From SSF14 sp037045585 (GTDB lineage Bacteria > Actinomycetota > Acidimicrobiia > Acidimicrobiales > Microtrichaceae), in assembly GCA_037045585.1 (NCBI GenBank), contig JBAOIR010000043.1, forward strand, positions 62,001 to 126,000: a DNA stretch of 64,000 nucleotides, read 5' to 3'. The notes under the pieces were generated by a model, which had not been told where the DNA came from, made no database searches, and was given only the letters and a program-made list of their open reading frames with translations. This document shows, piece after piece, positions 43,356-52,592 of the stretch. Made by a program: the position numbers and the translations under genes. Position 1 is the stretch's first letter. The number at the start of each line of letters is the position of its first letter.

Positions 43356-44332
43356 CAGTCGGCGTCCCGCGTGCCGGAGCCGCGGGTCTCGGTGAGGTAG
43401 CGCAACGTCTTGCGGGCCGGACGCAACGCGGCGAAGTAGGCGCGGCGCAGGGCCGAGTCCTTCGTCCACGGGTTGTGCACCCCGGCGGGGAAGTCGAGGC
43501 GTTCTGCCGCCCGGGCGAACGCGGTCCACCGGGTGATCTTGTCGAAGTTCGTCTTGGTGACCCCGGCGGTGTCGAGCCCGGTGGTGAGCCCATCGAACAG
43601 GTGCCCCGGCTCGTACATGTCGGGGTAGAAGTTCTCGAACGTCCACCGCGGGGGCCGCACCCACCAGGGCCACTCGGCCCCGTACTGCGGCCACCCCATC
43701 ACCTCGAAGGGGCGTGGAGCGTCGAAGCGCTCGGGATGCCGTGCCTGGGCGACGTTGAAATACAGGGCCCATTCGCACACCATGTCGTCGTCACTGACGG
43801 TCTCGAACAGCTCGAACGCTTCGGCCCAGAGGTCGCGTCGCATGATCTGGGGCATGTGGGCGCCGTACGCGAGGTGCGGAAGGCCCAGGAATGCGAGGGC
43901 GTCGTGGGTCACGTGCTGCGCCTCGTCGAACGGCGTCTCGTACCCCGGCCACTCGCCGAGCTCGTAGCTGAAGTAGCCGATGTCGCGGGTGCCGTCGGTG
44001 AAGAACGATTCGTCGACGGGTCGCATCGGGCGATAGTCGTCGTCGGAGAGGAGAAAGACGTCGTCGGTCGCCCCGGAGCCGATGAGGGCCCGTCGGAGAC
44101 GCACGTTGCGACGGACGTGGTCCAGCACACCGAGCGTCGAGCTCGTCGCGCCGCTCACCTCCTCGTCGGAGAACAGCGTGATCTCGGTCGGGTCGACCCA
44201 GGCGTCGAACTCGCCGTGCCGCGCCGCCGGTGCGACGATCAGGGCGCGGTCGATCCACGGCATGAAGTGCCGGACGTGCTGCCACGTTTCCCGCATCACC
44301 TGCGGGCGGTTGCTCAGGTAGACGATCTGCAT
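43355..44332 (-). CDS. GT-A/Stealth-like glycosyl- or sugar-phosphotransferase
   Basis: 325 soluble residues. The N-terminus MQIVYLSNRPQVMRETWQHV and the block TDDVFLLSDDDYRPMRPV, with a DDD metal-binding-like motif, resemble the GT-A-like core of Stealth capsule proteins and related glycosyltransferases; TRDIGYFSYELG and HMPQIMRRDLWAEAFELF support an extended family with a substrate-contacting histidine. The specific sugar is not predictable. Its stop overlaps the GT39-like start by one base, so the two membrane-glycan genes are an operon. Confidence 0.5.
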   Translation of the reverse strand: MQIVYLSNRPQVMRETWQHVRHFMPWIDRALIVAPAARHGEFDAWVDPTEITLFSDEEVSGATSSTLGVLDHVRRNVRLRRALIGSGATDDVFLLSDDDYRPMRPVDESFFTDGTRDIGYFSYELGEWPGYETPFDEAQHVTHDALAFLGLPHLAYGAHMPQIMRRDLWAEAFELFETVSDDDMVCEWALYFNVAQARHPERFDAPRPFEVMGWPQYGAEWPWWVRPPRWTFENFYPDMYEPGHLFDGLTTGLDTAGVTKTNFDKITRWTAFARAAERLDFPAGVHNPWTKDSALRRAYFAALRPARKTLRYLTETRGSGTRDAD

Positions 44333-44374
44333 GGGCCGCCGGTCACGCTAGCCCTGATGCCCTCGGCCTCCCGG

Positions 44375-44767
44375 CTACGACGATTCACCGCCCGCCACCT
44401 CGGCCACGTGGGTGATCGCGTCCCCGACGATGTGGGCGATGTGCTCGTCGGCGAGCGAGTACACGACCTCTTTGCCGTGCCGCTCACTGGTCAACAGGTC
44501 GGCGTCACGGAGCACCCGGAGGTGCTGGGACACGAGCGGTTGGTCGACGCCGAGCGCCTCGACGATCTCGTGGACTCGCAGCGGTCCTGCCGCGAGCAGA
44601 TCGACGATCGCCACCCGGTGAGGGCTTGCCAGGGCCTTCAACAGGTCGGCCGCGGCTGCGAAGCGAGAGGGTTCGCCACCATGGCGAGGCCACCGTCGCG
44701 CAGGGCCGCTCCCCTGTCCCTCGGGAGCTGCTTCCGCTGCGGTACCTCGCTCAGCCATCGAGTGCAT
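44375..44767 (-). CDS. smtB: ArsR/SmtB-family metal sensor with alpha-5 zinc site
   Basis: 130 residues; a Pro/Gly-rich N-terminal extension of about 35 residues precedes the winged helix (LKALASPHRVAIVDLLAAG, then QPLVSQHLRVLRDADLL). The last helix carries D107-x-H109-x10-H120-x2-E123, which matches the SmtB alpha-5 ligands Asp104, His106, His117, Glu120 in identity and spacing, so zinc (or cobalt) release of DNA is expected. It is encoded 30 bases downstream of a zinc-peptidase gene on the same strand. A second ATG at 44758 is also possible. Confidence 0.82.
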   Translation of the reverse strand: MHSMAERGTAAEAAPEGQGSGPARRWPRHGGEPSRFAAAADLLKALASPHRVAIVDLLAAGPLRVHEIVEALGVDQPLVSQHLRVLRDADLLTSERHGKEVVYSLADEHIAHIVGDAITHVAEVAGGESS

Positions 44768-44797
44768 CGTGCCACGGGAGCAGACTGCGATGAGATC

Positions 44798-45931
44798 TCA
44801 GTTGCAGGCGGTGACGCGGGCGGTCGTCGCATCGACGGCCGACACGATCGCACCGTGGCTCGACGCCCATGTCGTGAGAGCACCACGCAACGCGTCCGAC
44901 TGCGGCGCCGTGTCGCTGCGGGTGTCGATCCGGATGCACGACGCGGCCCCGGAGGTCCAGGTCACGAACGAGTCGCCCGCCCAGCCGTCGGTGACCGGGT
45001 TGAGCGTGGCATCGAGGTTGACGCCCTCGCCGAGGAGGAGCGTCATGAAGAACTGTCCCCACGAGCCGGAGTTCACGATCGATCCGCCGGCCGGGGGTGT
45101 GGGCACCGCCACCGCTCCCTCGTTGGTCAGGTACTTCGCCGGGTTCCAGGCCTGTTCGGCCGTCGCCGGGTACCGGTCGAACATTGCGTCGATGCCGGCG
45201 TTGCCGCCGAGCCCGGCGACGAACTGGGGACCTTGGAGGTACGGCGTCTGGCTCAGGCTGAGCAGCGCGAGCGGCACCGACAGGATCGCCGGATCGATCT
45301 GGAACGACAGCTGCTCCGCCACGTTCTGCAACTGCTCGAGGGGCGTCATCGTCGCCACGTACGCCTGTTGGGTCCGGACGGCGTCGCCCTCGACGCCGAC
45401 GAGGAACGCCAGCTGCTGCTCGCTCAGCACGCCGTCGCCCATCGACTCGTTCAGGTCGAAGAGCTGGTCGTCGAGCGCGTGGGTGAGCTCGTGCACGACG
45501 ACCTCGCGACGGTACGGCGTGAGCTGGTCGCCGCGAACCTCGAGGACCTTGCTCGCCGGGTCGTAGAACCCGACGACGGTGCCGCTGAACGCGATCTTGT
45601 ATTTGTCGAACAGGTCGTCGGTGGTCGGCATCCAACCCAGCGCCTTGAACGCGACCTCGTCGACGTCGAGCGCCGCCTCCGCTCCCTCGATCGAGGCGAG
45701 GACGTGCTGTTGGAACACCGCGTCGGGAACGAACTCGACGTCGGGGCGGGTCACGAACTGGTGCCCCCGGGCCGATTCGACGAACGCGATCAGCTGGTCG
45801 ACCTGCTGTTGCGGCGTGAGTGTCCCGATGTCGGGCGCACACCCGGCACCGGCGGCGACGGCCGCTGCGACCACCCCGATCGCCATCGAACGGAACCGTC
45901 CGGTCGCCCGCGTGTGCACACCTGTTCCCAT
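44798..45931 (-). CDS. Secreted zinc metallopeptidase-like lipoprotein (HExxH)
   Basis: 377 residues with a lipoprotein-type signal (AAAVAAGAGCAPD, cysteine about residue 31). The motif VVVHELTHALDDQLFDL (about residues 141-157) gives the HExxH zinc site; a downstream Glu in FLVGVEGDAVRTQ could be the third ligand, as in gluzincins. A long C-terminal domain ends with a Cys pair around ASCIRIDT. Presumably an extracytoplasmic peptidase, tethered by lipid. Its co-transcription with an SmtB-type sensor may link its expression to zinc. Confidence 0.7.
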   Translation of the reverse strand: MGTGVHTRATGRFRSMAIGVVAAAVAAGAGCAPDIGTLTPQQQVDQLIAFVESARGHQFVTRPDVEFVPDAVFQQHVLASIEGAEAALDVDEVAFKALGWMPTTDDLFDKYKIAFSGTVVGFYDPASKVLEVRGDQLTPYRREVVVHELTHALDDQLFDLNESMGDGVLSEQQLAFLVGVEGDAVRTQQAYVATMTPLEQLQNVAEQLSFQIDPAILSVPLALLSLSQTPYLQGPQFVAGLGGNAGIDAMFDRYPATAEQAWNPAKYLTNEGAVAVPTPPAGGSIVNSGSWGQFFMTLLLGEGVNLDATLNPVTDGWAGDSFVTWTSGAASCIRIDTRSDTAPQSDALRGALTTWASSHGAIVSAVDATTARVTACN

Positions 45932-45967
45932 CGTGTCGCCCCCCGGCAGCTCGGCAGTGGCCCGACC

Positions 45968-46885
45968 TTACCGGTCGGGAGGCGGGCTGACCTTCTCGGG
46001 ATTCATCTGGATCCAGATGTGGTGGATCCGACCGTCGGGCCCGCTGTCGCCCGTGAACACGAGCGGACCCTCGACATGATCGACGTACAGGCCCATCGCA
46101 CCATTGACCGCGACGGGGCGGATCTCGCTGACGAGGCCGACGTCGCGGGCGAAGAGGTTGGTCACGAGCCGCACGACTCGGTCGGCGCCGACCACATGCC
46201 GGCGTGCGGCGCGCCGGTGCGGGCCGGCATCGCTGGTGAGCACGACGCCGGGCGCGAGGTGGTGCAGGCAGGCCTCGACGTCGCCCGTGAGCAACGCGCC
46301 GAGGAGCGCTCCCAGCGCGTTGGCAGCATCGGTCCCGACGACCGGCCGCGGCGCCGCGTCCGCGGACCCGTCGGTGTCGCGGAGCTTGCGACGGGCCCTG
46401 CTGGCCAACTGGCGGCACGCCTCCGGCTCGCGCTCGAGCGTGGTCGCGATCTCGTCGAACGGCACCCCGAACACGTCGTGGAGGATGAACGCGGCCCGCT
46501 CGGAGGCCGAGAGCCGATCGAGCATCACCAGGAACGCGAACGACAGCGAGTCGGCGAGTTCGGCCTCGTCCGCGGGGTCGACCGACGCAGTGGCGAGCTG
46601 GGTGACGGGAGCCAGGAGGGGTTCGGGCAGCCACGGTCCGACGTAGGTCTCCCGCCGCCGAGCCGCCTGCCGCTGCCGGTCGATCGCGAGTCGACTCACC
46701 GTTCGCACGAGAAACGCCTCGTCGTGGTCGACCGCCCCGATGTCGGTGCGCTGCCATCGCACGAAGGCCTCCTGCACGCAGTCCTCGGCATCGGCGACCG
46801 AACCCGTCATGCGGTACGCGACGCCGAAGAGCCGGTCGCGATGTGGCTCGAAGCGTTCGGCCGCGACGTCGGCGGTGGCGCTCAT
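45968..46885 (-). CDS. ECF41-type RNA polymerase sigma factor with SnoaL-like C-terminal domain
   Basis: 305 residues. Region 2 is HRDRLFGVAYRMTGSVADAED, the group-specific linker has GPWLPEPLL, region 4 is LSASERAAFILHDVFGVPFDE, and after about residue 185 comes an NTF2/SnoaL-like domain ending in HIWIQMNPEKVS. In ECF41 factors this C-terminal domain acts as a built-in anti-sigma and the NPDKL-like motif near the end is characteristic; here it is NPEKV. ECF41 genes usually sit beside an oxidoreductase, decarboxylase or epimerase gene, as here. It overlaps the preceding FAD gene by four bases. Confidence 0.9.
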   Translation of the reverse strand: MSATADVAAERFEPHRDRLFGVAYRMTGSVADAEDCVQEAFVRWQRTDIGAVDHDEAFLVRTVSRLAIDRQRQAARRRETYVGPWLPEPLLAPVTQLATASVDPADEAELADSLSFAFLVMLDRLSASERAAFILHDVFGVPFDEIATTLEREPEACRQLASRARRKLRDTDGSADAAPRPVVGTDAANALGALLGALLTGDVEACLHHLAPGVVLTSDAGPHRRAARRHVVGADRVVRLVTNLFARDVGLVSEIRPVAVNGAMGLYVDHVEGPLVFTGDSGPDGRIHHIWIQMNPEKVSPPPDR

Positions 46886-48150
46886 CGAGCCGAGGCCGGG
46901 ACCGTCGAGAAGGCCGACCGGTGGGTCGCAGCGGCGATCCCCGCGGCCTTACCACTCGTGATTGCCGCCGTCCCCAGCAGGTCGGTCGGGCCGACCCAGT
47001 CGCCGGCGACGAACACCCCGGGCAGGTCGGCGACGATCGGCCCCGGCCGGCCTCGCAACCCAATGCCCGGCTGGGGGCGGTCGTACGCGACGACGCGTCG
47101 GTGCCCGATCTGCCGAGCGACCTCCTCGTCTCGCCATCCGGGCTGCAGCTCGTCGGCGAGCGCCTCGAGATCTGCCACCCCGATGTCGCCGCCCGGCTCG
47201 TAGTACACGACGTGGGCGACGTGACCGTCGTCTGCGAGATGGGCCCCGGGTGTGTGGATGCTGGCATAGGTCGGCCGGTCGATCCCGAGCACGAAGCGCG
47301 TCGAGCTCGTCGTGAGCCGACGCAGGCCGAGGTCGAGGCACGCGGCGTGGACCGGGATCGCGGCGAGGGCAGCGGCCGTGAGTGTGGGGCTCCGGTCGCC
47401 GACGAGTCTTGTGGCCGTCGACGGCCCACCGGCGGCGAGTACGACGGCTCGGGTGATCAACCGTCGCCCGTCACCGAGGGCGACCACGTGGCGTTCGCCG
47501 TCGGTGTCGATCGATGTGACCTTGCTGGTGTGCTCCACCGTCGCGCCGGCTGCTGTCGCCGCTGCCTTCGTCGCGTCGACGAGCTGCGCCCACCCACCGT
47601 GGAGGTAGGTGACCCCGCGCAGCGCGGCGTGGAGCTGGGTCGCGGCGGCGTCCGCCGAGAAGGTCGACAGATCACCGCTGTACGAGCTGACCCGCACGGC
47701 GCCGGCCGCGACGTCGCGACCGACGGGGTCGGCGATGCGCGCTTCGATCCACTCGCGGGCGCTGATGCGAACGAGGCCCGGATCGTTGCGGTCGGTCCCG
47801 ACGCGGCGGAGGAGGCCGACGAACTGGGCGAGCGCGCGTCGTGGTGGAGCGACGCGCAGGCGGCCGTCGAGGGAGATCTTCGCCCGGAGCAGTGGCGGGG
47901 TACCGCCCTTCGGGGAGATGCCCAGCTCCCGGAGCGCCCGTGCGCCGTCGGACGCCGTGTAGAGCGCGTGTGGGCCCTCGTTGAAGTGGTAGCCGTCGTG
48001 CACCGCGGTGCGGGCCCGGCCACCGAGATCGGTCCGGGCGTCGAGGACGCGGACGGTGGCTCCCGCCCGGGCGGCGAACGCGGCTGCGGTCAGGCCGGCC
48101 AGCCCGCCGCCGATCACGACGACGTCGGTCTCCGTTGCAGGTGTTCCCAT
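46882..48150 (-). CDS. FAD-dependent oxidoreductase (phytoene desaturase / amine oxidase-like)
   Basis: 422 residues. The Rossmann motif VVVIGGGLAGLTAAAFAARA (about 10-29) is followed by DLGGRARTAV, and the C-terminus has GVFVAGDWVGPTDLLGTAAI (FAD contact). Middle parts resemble phytoene dehydrogenase-related proteins, but substrate is unknown. It is translated with the ECF41 sigma factor (4-base overlap), a standard target-gene arrangement for that sigma group. GAGGAG precedes the ATG. Confidence 0.82.
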   Translation of the reverse strand: MGTPATETDVVVIGGGLAGLTAAAFAARAGATVRVLDARTDLGGRARTAVHDGYHFNEGPHALYTASDGARALRELGISPKGGTPPLLRAKISLDGRLRVAPPRRALAQFVGLLRRVGTDRNDPGLVRISAREWIEARIADPVGRDVAAGAVRVSSYSGDLSTFSADAAATQLHAALRGVTYLHGGWAQLVDATKAAATAAGATVEHTSKVTSIDTDGERHVVALGDGRRLITRAVVLAAGGPSTATRLVGDRSPTLTAAALAAIPVHAACLDLGLRRLTTSSTRFVLGIDRPTYASIHTPGAHLADDGHVAHVVYYEPGGDIGVADLEALADELQPGWRDEEVARQIGHRRVVAYDRPQPGIGLRGRPGPIVADLPGVFVAGDWVGPTDLLGTAAITSGKAAGIAAATHRSAFSTVPASAR

Positions 48151-48348
48151 GATGCGCTCCTCGTTCGTATCTACCAGACGGTGGAGCCCCGGAGTCGGGG
48201 CGTCATGGTGGAAGACGAACGGGAGGAGCGGAACGTGACGTCGACGCGTCAGACGCGCCGGGAGGTGGCCGCCTCGATCGCGGCGTCGACGGCGCAGCGT
48301 GCTGCGATTGCCGAAGTCATCACCATCGGTGTGTCGAAGAGGTGCGCG

Positions 48349-49395
48349 TCAGTCACCGATGTCCTCACGGCGACCGTCGGCATGACGGGCGAATCGGCCC
48401 TGGTGCCGTCCGTGGACGGGCGCATCGACGTCCCACGGCCAGCCGCCGAACCCGGTCTCCCGGTAGTCGGCGAAGGCCTGTTCGATCTCGGCTTCGGTGT
48501 TCATGACGAACGGTCCGTACCGGGCGACGGGTTCGCCGATCGGTCGGCCCTGCAGGACGAGCGCCTCGACCGCTGTGCCGGTCGCGGTGAGCCGGACCGG
48601 TGCATCGGACGCGAGGAGGGCTCCGGTGGACGCCCCGATGACGTGGCCGCCGATCGTGAGTTCGGACCCTTCGAACAGGTAGAGGGTGCGTACGGTGTCC
48701 TCGCCCGCCGTCGGCGGCAGTTCCCACGACGCTCCCGGATCGAGCGAGATGTGCCAGATCCCGATTTCGGCTTCGGAGCGAGCCGCCCATGAGTTGGGCG
48801 GAGGCGGGGGAGCGGTGACGCCCTCGAGCCGTCCGGCGATGACGGTGACCGTGGCGGTCGCCCCGTCGTCGCCGCTCGTGGCGATGCGAGGGATGTCGTG
48901 GTTCCACAGCATCGTGAAATAGGGGTCGACGAGCTTGTCCTCGGCCGGCAGGTTGAGCCAGATCTGGAACAGCTCGGCGGGGTTCGGTCCGTCCCGGTCG
49001 AGCAGCGGGAACATCTCGGAGTGCACGACCCCTCGGCCGGCGGTCATCCACTGCACGTCGCCGCGGCCGAACCGGGCGGCGGCACCGAGCGAGTCCGAGT
49101 GGTCGATCAGGCCAGATCGTACGAACGTCACCGTCTCGAAACCCCGGTGCGGGTGCTGCGGGAACCCGGGAACGACATCGCCGTGGTACATGTTCCAGCC
49201 GTCGACGCCATCGAAGTCCTGGCCGATGGACCGGCCGACGAGCGGAGCGTCGGGCCCGAGCGCGTCGTTGCCGGCGGGGTAGTCGTCGCGGTGGTGGGCG
49301 CAGAAGAGGAACGGGTCGATCGTGGGCCACTGGAATCCCAGGGGCGCCTCCTGCAGCACCGGGTCGGTGGTGCGCGACGTGTCGGTGTCGGTCAT
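48349..49395 (-). CDS. Pirin-like bicupin protein
   Basis: 348 residues. The first cupin has FPQHPHRGFETVTFVRSG, the HPHRGFET signature of pirin with the metal-binding histidines, and DVQWMTAGRGVVHSEMF (third and fourth ligands). The second cupin near the C-terminus is degenerate. Pirins are iron-binding; some have quercetinase activity and others are redox sensors. It is divergent from the haem importer across a gap with an iron box at 49476-49494, so it may share that control. Confidence 0.88.
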   Translation of the reverse strand: MTDTDTSRTTDPVLQEAPLGFQWPTIDPFLFCAHHRDDYPAGNDALGPDAPLVGRSIGQDFDGVDGWNMYHGDVVPGFPQHPHRGFETVTFVRSGLIDHSDSLGAAARFGRGDVQWMTAGRGVVHSEMFPLLDRDGPNPAELFQIWLNLPAEDKLVDPYFTMLWNHDIPRIATSGDDGATATVTVIAGRLEGVTAPPPPPNSWAARSEAEIGIWHISLDPGASWELPPTAGEDTVRTLYLFEGSELTIGGHVIGASTGALLASDAPVRLTATGTAVEALVLQGRPIGEPVARYGPFVMNTEAEIEQAFADYRETGFGGWPWDVDAPVHGRHQGRFARHADGRREDIGD

Positions 49396-49475
49396 GACGC
49401 CTGCAACAGCTCCGGGGACGAGGGCATTCCAGGGGTTCGTCGTCCTCACCGGCTTGCGTAGCTGAGCAACATACG

Positions 49476-49494
49476 CGACGTTAGGCATACCTAC
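49476..49494 (+). promoter_or_regulatory. DtxR/IdeR-like iron box before the haem importer
   Basis: CGACGTTAGGCATACCTAC matches 14 of 19 positions of the IdeR consensus, with a TTAGG-N4-CCTAC core. It is 38 bases upstream of the binding-protein ATG and between divergent pirin and importer genes. Confidence 0.65.
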
Positions 49495-49532
49495 CGAACG
49501 CCGTGATCCGACCTGCGGCGGGAGAGAACCCG

Positions 49533-50606
49533 ATGCCCACGATCCTCCGAACCCAGCGAGCCTCGATGGTGGCGATCGCAGCCGCCGTCGCGAGTGCGGT
49601 CGTGCTGAGCGCGTGCGGCGGCTCCGGCGCCCCGGTCGACCGGGCCGCGGCGGACCCGACCGCTTCTGGTTGCGTCGGCGCCCGCACCGCGACGTCACAG
49701 GAGTGGGTGCGACCCCTCGAACCGGCGCCGTCGCCCGACCTCCCCGTCACCGTCACCGACGTCACGGGTCAGTCGATCACGATCTCCGACACCAGTCGCA
49801 TCCTCGCCCTCGACACGTACGGAACGCTCGGCACCACGGTGTACGCGCTCGGTCTCGGCGATCGGCTCGTCGGACGTGACGTATCGACCGGCGTGCCAGC
49901 GTTGGTCGATCTCCCCGTCGTCACCGCCAACGGACACGAGCTCCAAGCCGAGGCGATCCTCGACCTCGACCCGAGCGTCATCCTGACCGACTACAGCATC
50001 GGGCCGCTCGAGGTGCAGATGCAGTTGAAGGATGCCGGTATCCCGGTCGTGATCCTCGACGACCACCGCGCCCGCGACACCATCGGCGAGCAGATCCGTG
50101 CCGTCGCGCACGCCCTCGGGGTGGACGCCGCCGGCGACGCGGTGGCATCACGGGTCGAACGGGAGATCTCGGCGGCCGAGCAGCAGGTGTCGGAGATGGC
50201 AAACGCCTCCCCGCTCAAGGGCATGCGCATGGTCTTCCTCTACCTGCGGGGCAGCGCCGGCGTCTTCTACTGGTTCGGCGAGGGATCCGGCGCCGACGAC
50301 CTCATCGAAGCGCTCGGTGGCGTCGACGTCGCCACGCAAGTCGAACTCGACGGCTACAAGCCGATCAACGCCGAGGGACTCGTCACGGCCGCTCCTGACA
50401 TGTTCCTGTTGATGACGGGTGGTCTCGAGTCGGTCGGCGGGGTGAGCGGCCTGGCCGAGATCCCCGGCGTCGCCGAGACCAGAGCCGGCACCAACGAGTG
50501 CGTGGTGGACATGGCCGACTCCCAGATCCTCAGCTTCGGGCCGCAGTACCCCGCGACGTTGGCGGCCCTGGCCGAGGCGGTCTACGGCACGCCGGCGGGG
50601 GACTGA
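49533..50606 (+). CDS. hmuT: HmuT-like haem/siderophore ABC substrate-binding lipoprotein
   Basis: 357 residues from the ATG at 49533 (GGGAGAG seven bases upstream). The lipobox is VVLSACGGS. The mature part begins VTVTDVTGQSITISDTSRIL, then LGLGDRLVGRDVSTGVP, and LPVVTANGHELQAEAILDLDP, a pattern characteristic of actinobacterial HmuT haem-binding lipoproteins of the FepB/BtuF fold. It would capture haem and pass it to the permease. The stop overlaps the permease start (TGATG). Confidence 0.85.
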   Translation: MPTILRTQRASMVAIAAAVASAVVLSACGGSGAPVDRAAADPTASGCVGARTATSQEWVRPLEPAPSPDLPVTVTDVTGQSITISDTSRILALDTYGTLGTTVYALGLGDRLVGRDVSTGVPALVDLPVVTANGHELQAEAILDLDPSVILTDYSIGPLEVQMQLKDAGIPVVILDDHRARDTIGEQIRAVAHALGVDAAGDAVASRVEREISAAEQQVSEMANASPLKGMRMVFLYLRGSAGVFYWFGEGSGADDLIEALGGVDVATQVELDGYKPINAEGLVTAAPDMFLLMTGGLESVGGVSGLAEIPGVAETRAGTNECVVDMADSQILSFGPQYPATLAALAEAVYGTPAGD

Positions 50607-51691
50607 TGGCGACCGCCACCGTGCCCGTCGTTGCCGACAGCACCTCGACGGTGCACTCGCGGTCGCGCGCCGCGGTCGTGATCGGGGTGTTGGGGCTCGC
50701 GCTCGTCGCCGCCGTGCTCGTCGCCGCCGGAACCGGCCAGTTGCACGTCGCTCCCGGCGAGGTGCTCGGATCGGTGTCCCACCGGATCGGCCTCGACTGG
50801 GGCGCGATGCCGGCGCACCCCAACGGCGACGCCGTCCTCTGGGACGTGCGCTTCCACCGCGTGATCATGGCCGTACTCGTCGGCGCCGCGCTCGGGGTGG
50901 CGGGCGCGCTGATGCAGGGCGTGTTCGGCAACCCGCTGGCCGAGCCGGCGGTCGTCGGTGTCTCCTCAGGGGCTGCGGTGGGGGCCTGTGCGGTGATCGT
51001 CTGGAAGGTCAGCGTGCTCGGCGCGTTCACCACCCCGGTCGCTGCGTTCATCGCGAGCTTGATCACGACGCTGCTCGTGTACGGCCTGTCCCGCTCGAAC
51101 GGCCGGACCGAGGTCGTCACCATCGTCCTCATGGGCATCGCGGTCAACGCCGTGGCCGCCGGACTGATCGGCTTCTTCGTCTTCCTCGGCGACACGCAGG
51201 CTCGCGAACAGATCGTGTTCTGGCAGCTGGGCAGCCTCAACGGCATCCGGTGGCAGGCGGTGGCCGCGGTGTCGCCATTGATCGTGGTGGGGCTCGTCGG
51301 GGCGATCTCGGTGGCGCGTCGCCTCGACCTCCTCGCGCTCGGTGAGCGCCCGGCCCGGCATCTCGGGGTCAACGTGGAGCGGCTGCGCATCACCACCATC
51401 GTCATGGTGGCGTTGCTCGTCGGTCCGGCGGTCGCGTTCGCCGGCATCATCGGCTTCGTCGGGCTGGTCGTCGCCCACCTGCTCCGCATGCTGATCGGCC
51501 CGTCGCACCCGCGGTTGATCCCGGCATGCGCGCTCGGGGGAGCGCTCGTCCTGGTGGTCGCGGACCTGTTCGCACGGACGGCCGTCGACTTCGCCGATCT
51601 CCCGATCGGCATGCTCACTGCACTGCTCGGCGGGCCGAGCTTCTTCTGGTTGCTGCGACGGGAACGCAACCGTGCCGGAGGATGGGCGTGA
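50606..51691 (+). CDS. hmuU: HmuU-like FecCD ABC permease
   Basis: 361 residues and about ten helices. The family blocks are present: VRFHRVIMAVLVGAALGVAG with LMQGVFGNPLAEPAVVGVSSG, the gate segment LGSLNGIRWQAV, and FVGLVVAHLLRMLIGPSHPRL. FecCD permeases import haem, siderophores or cobalamin; HmuT-like partner favours haem. It shares one base with the preceding gene and its stop overlaps the ATPase start. Confidence 0.92.
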   Translation: MATATVPVVADSTSTVHSRSRAAVVIGVLGLALVAAVLVAAGTGQLHVAPGEVLGSVSHRIGLDWGAMPAHPNGDAVLWDVRFHRVIMAVLVGAALGVAGALMQGVFGNPLAEPAVVGVSSGAAVGACAVIVWKVSVLGAFTTPVAAFIASLITTLLVYGLSRSNGRTEVVTIVLMGIAVNAVAAGLIGFFVFLGDTQAREQIVFWQLGSLNGIRWQAVAAVSPLIVVGLVGAISVARRLDLLALGERPARHLGVNVERLRITTIVMVALLVGPAVAFAGIIGFVGLVVAHLLRMLIGPSHPRLIPACALGGALVLVVADLFARTAVDFADLPIGMLTALLGGPSFFWLLRRERNRAGGWA

Positions 51692-52592
51692 GTTGGCGTC
51701 GCATCGTGCGGATCCCTGCAGTGGCGCGTCGGGGCGACGTCGTGCTCTCGGCGCGGGGCATCGGGGTGTCCTTCGGTGACCGCGAGATCCTCGCCGGCGT
51801 CGACCTCGACGTCCGCGCCGGCGAGGTCGTCGCGCTCGTCGGGCCGAACGGCGCTGGCAAGTCGACTCTGCTGAGCGTGCTGGCCGGCGACCGCGAGCCG
51901 TCCGCCGGCACCGTACTGGTGAGCGGCGCACCGGTCGCAGCGTGGACCGGGATCGAGCTCGCGATGCGTCGAGGTGTGCTGCCCCAGCGCAGTGACGTGT
52001 CGTTCCCGTTCACCGTTGAGCAGATCGTGCGGATGGGCCGCGAACCGTGGCGCAACACCGACCGGGAGGACGCCGACGACGACGTGTACGACTGGGCCAT
52101 CCGTGTCACCGACGTGAGCACGCTGACACGGCGTGAGTTCCCGTCGCTGTCGGGTGGCGAACAGGCTCGGAGTGCCCTGGCGCGGGTCCTCGCCCAGGAG
52201 CCGGGGCTCTTGCTCCTCGACGAACCCACGGCGTCGCTCGACATCTCCCACCAGGAGCAGGTGCTCGGCGTCGCCCGTGAGCGCGCCCGCTCGGCGACGG
52301 TGTTGTGGTCGTCCTGCACGACCTCGGCCTCGCTGCGGCCTACGCCGATCGTGTGGTCGTGATCCACGATGGCGGTGTCGCTGCCGACGGTCGCCCCGAA
52401 GCCGTCATGACCGGCGCGCTCCTCAGCTGCGTCTACGGCTGTGCGATCGAGACTTTTCCCCACCCGCGTACCGGCGCCCTGCTGGTCGTGCCCCGTCGCG
52501 GCGGACCAGCGATCGATCCGTCCCCATCTCCATCCACGTCCACTGCCTCCGACCGCTTCGACGGTTCGGTGCTCCTGAAGGGTGCAACATGA
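51688..52592 (+). CDS. hmuV: HmuV-like ABC ATPase, one frameshift
   Basis: About 300 residues. The GTG at 51688 is preferred because GGAGG stands six bases upstream; an ATG at 51682 is possible. Walker A GPNGAGKS, signature LSGGEQARSALARVLAQE, Walker B LLLLDEPTASLDIS. The frame changes near 52300: VLGVARERARS in the first frame continues as GDGVVVVLHDLGLAAAYADR in another to a TGA at 52592. One base is surplus or missing. The last part after DRVVVIHDGG is unusually long. The TGA overlaps the ATG of the surface protein. Confidence 0.85.

Noticed and set aside
43187..47203. A 1338-codon open frame on the plus strand
   Set aside because: It runs antisense to five well-supported minus-strand genes and its translation is low-complexity Arg/Gly-rich, as expected of an antisense frame in high-GC DNA.
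46843..48792. A 649-codon plus-strand frame including a plausible short N-terminus near 48206
   Set aside because: It lies antisense to the FAD oxidoreductase and pirin genes and has no family resemblance; the part in the 198-base gap is too short to support alone.
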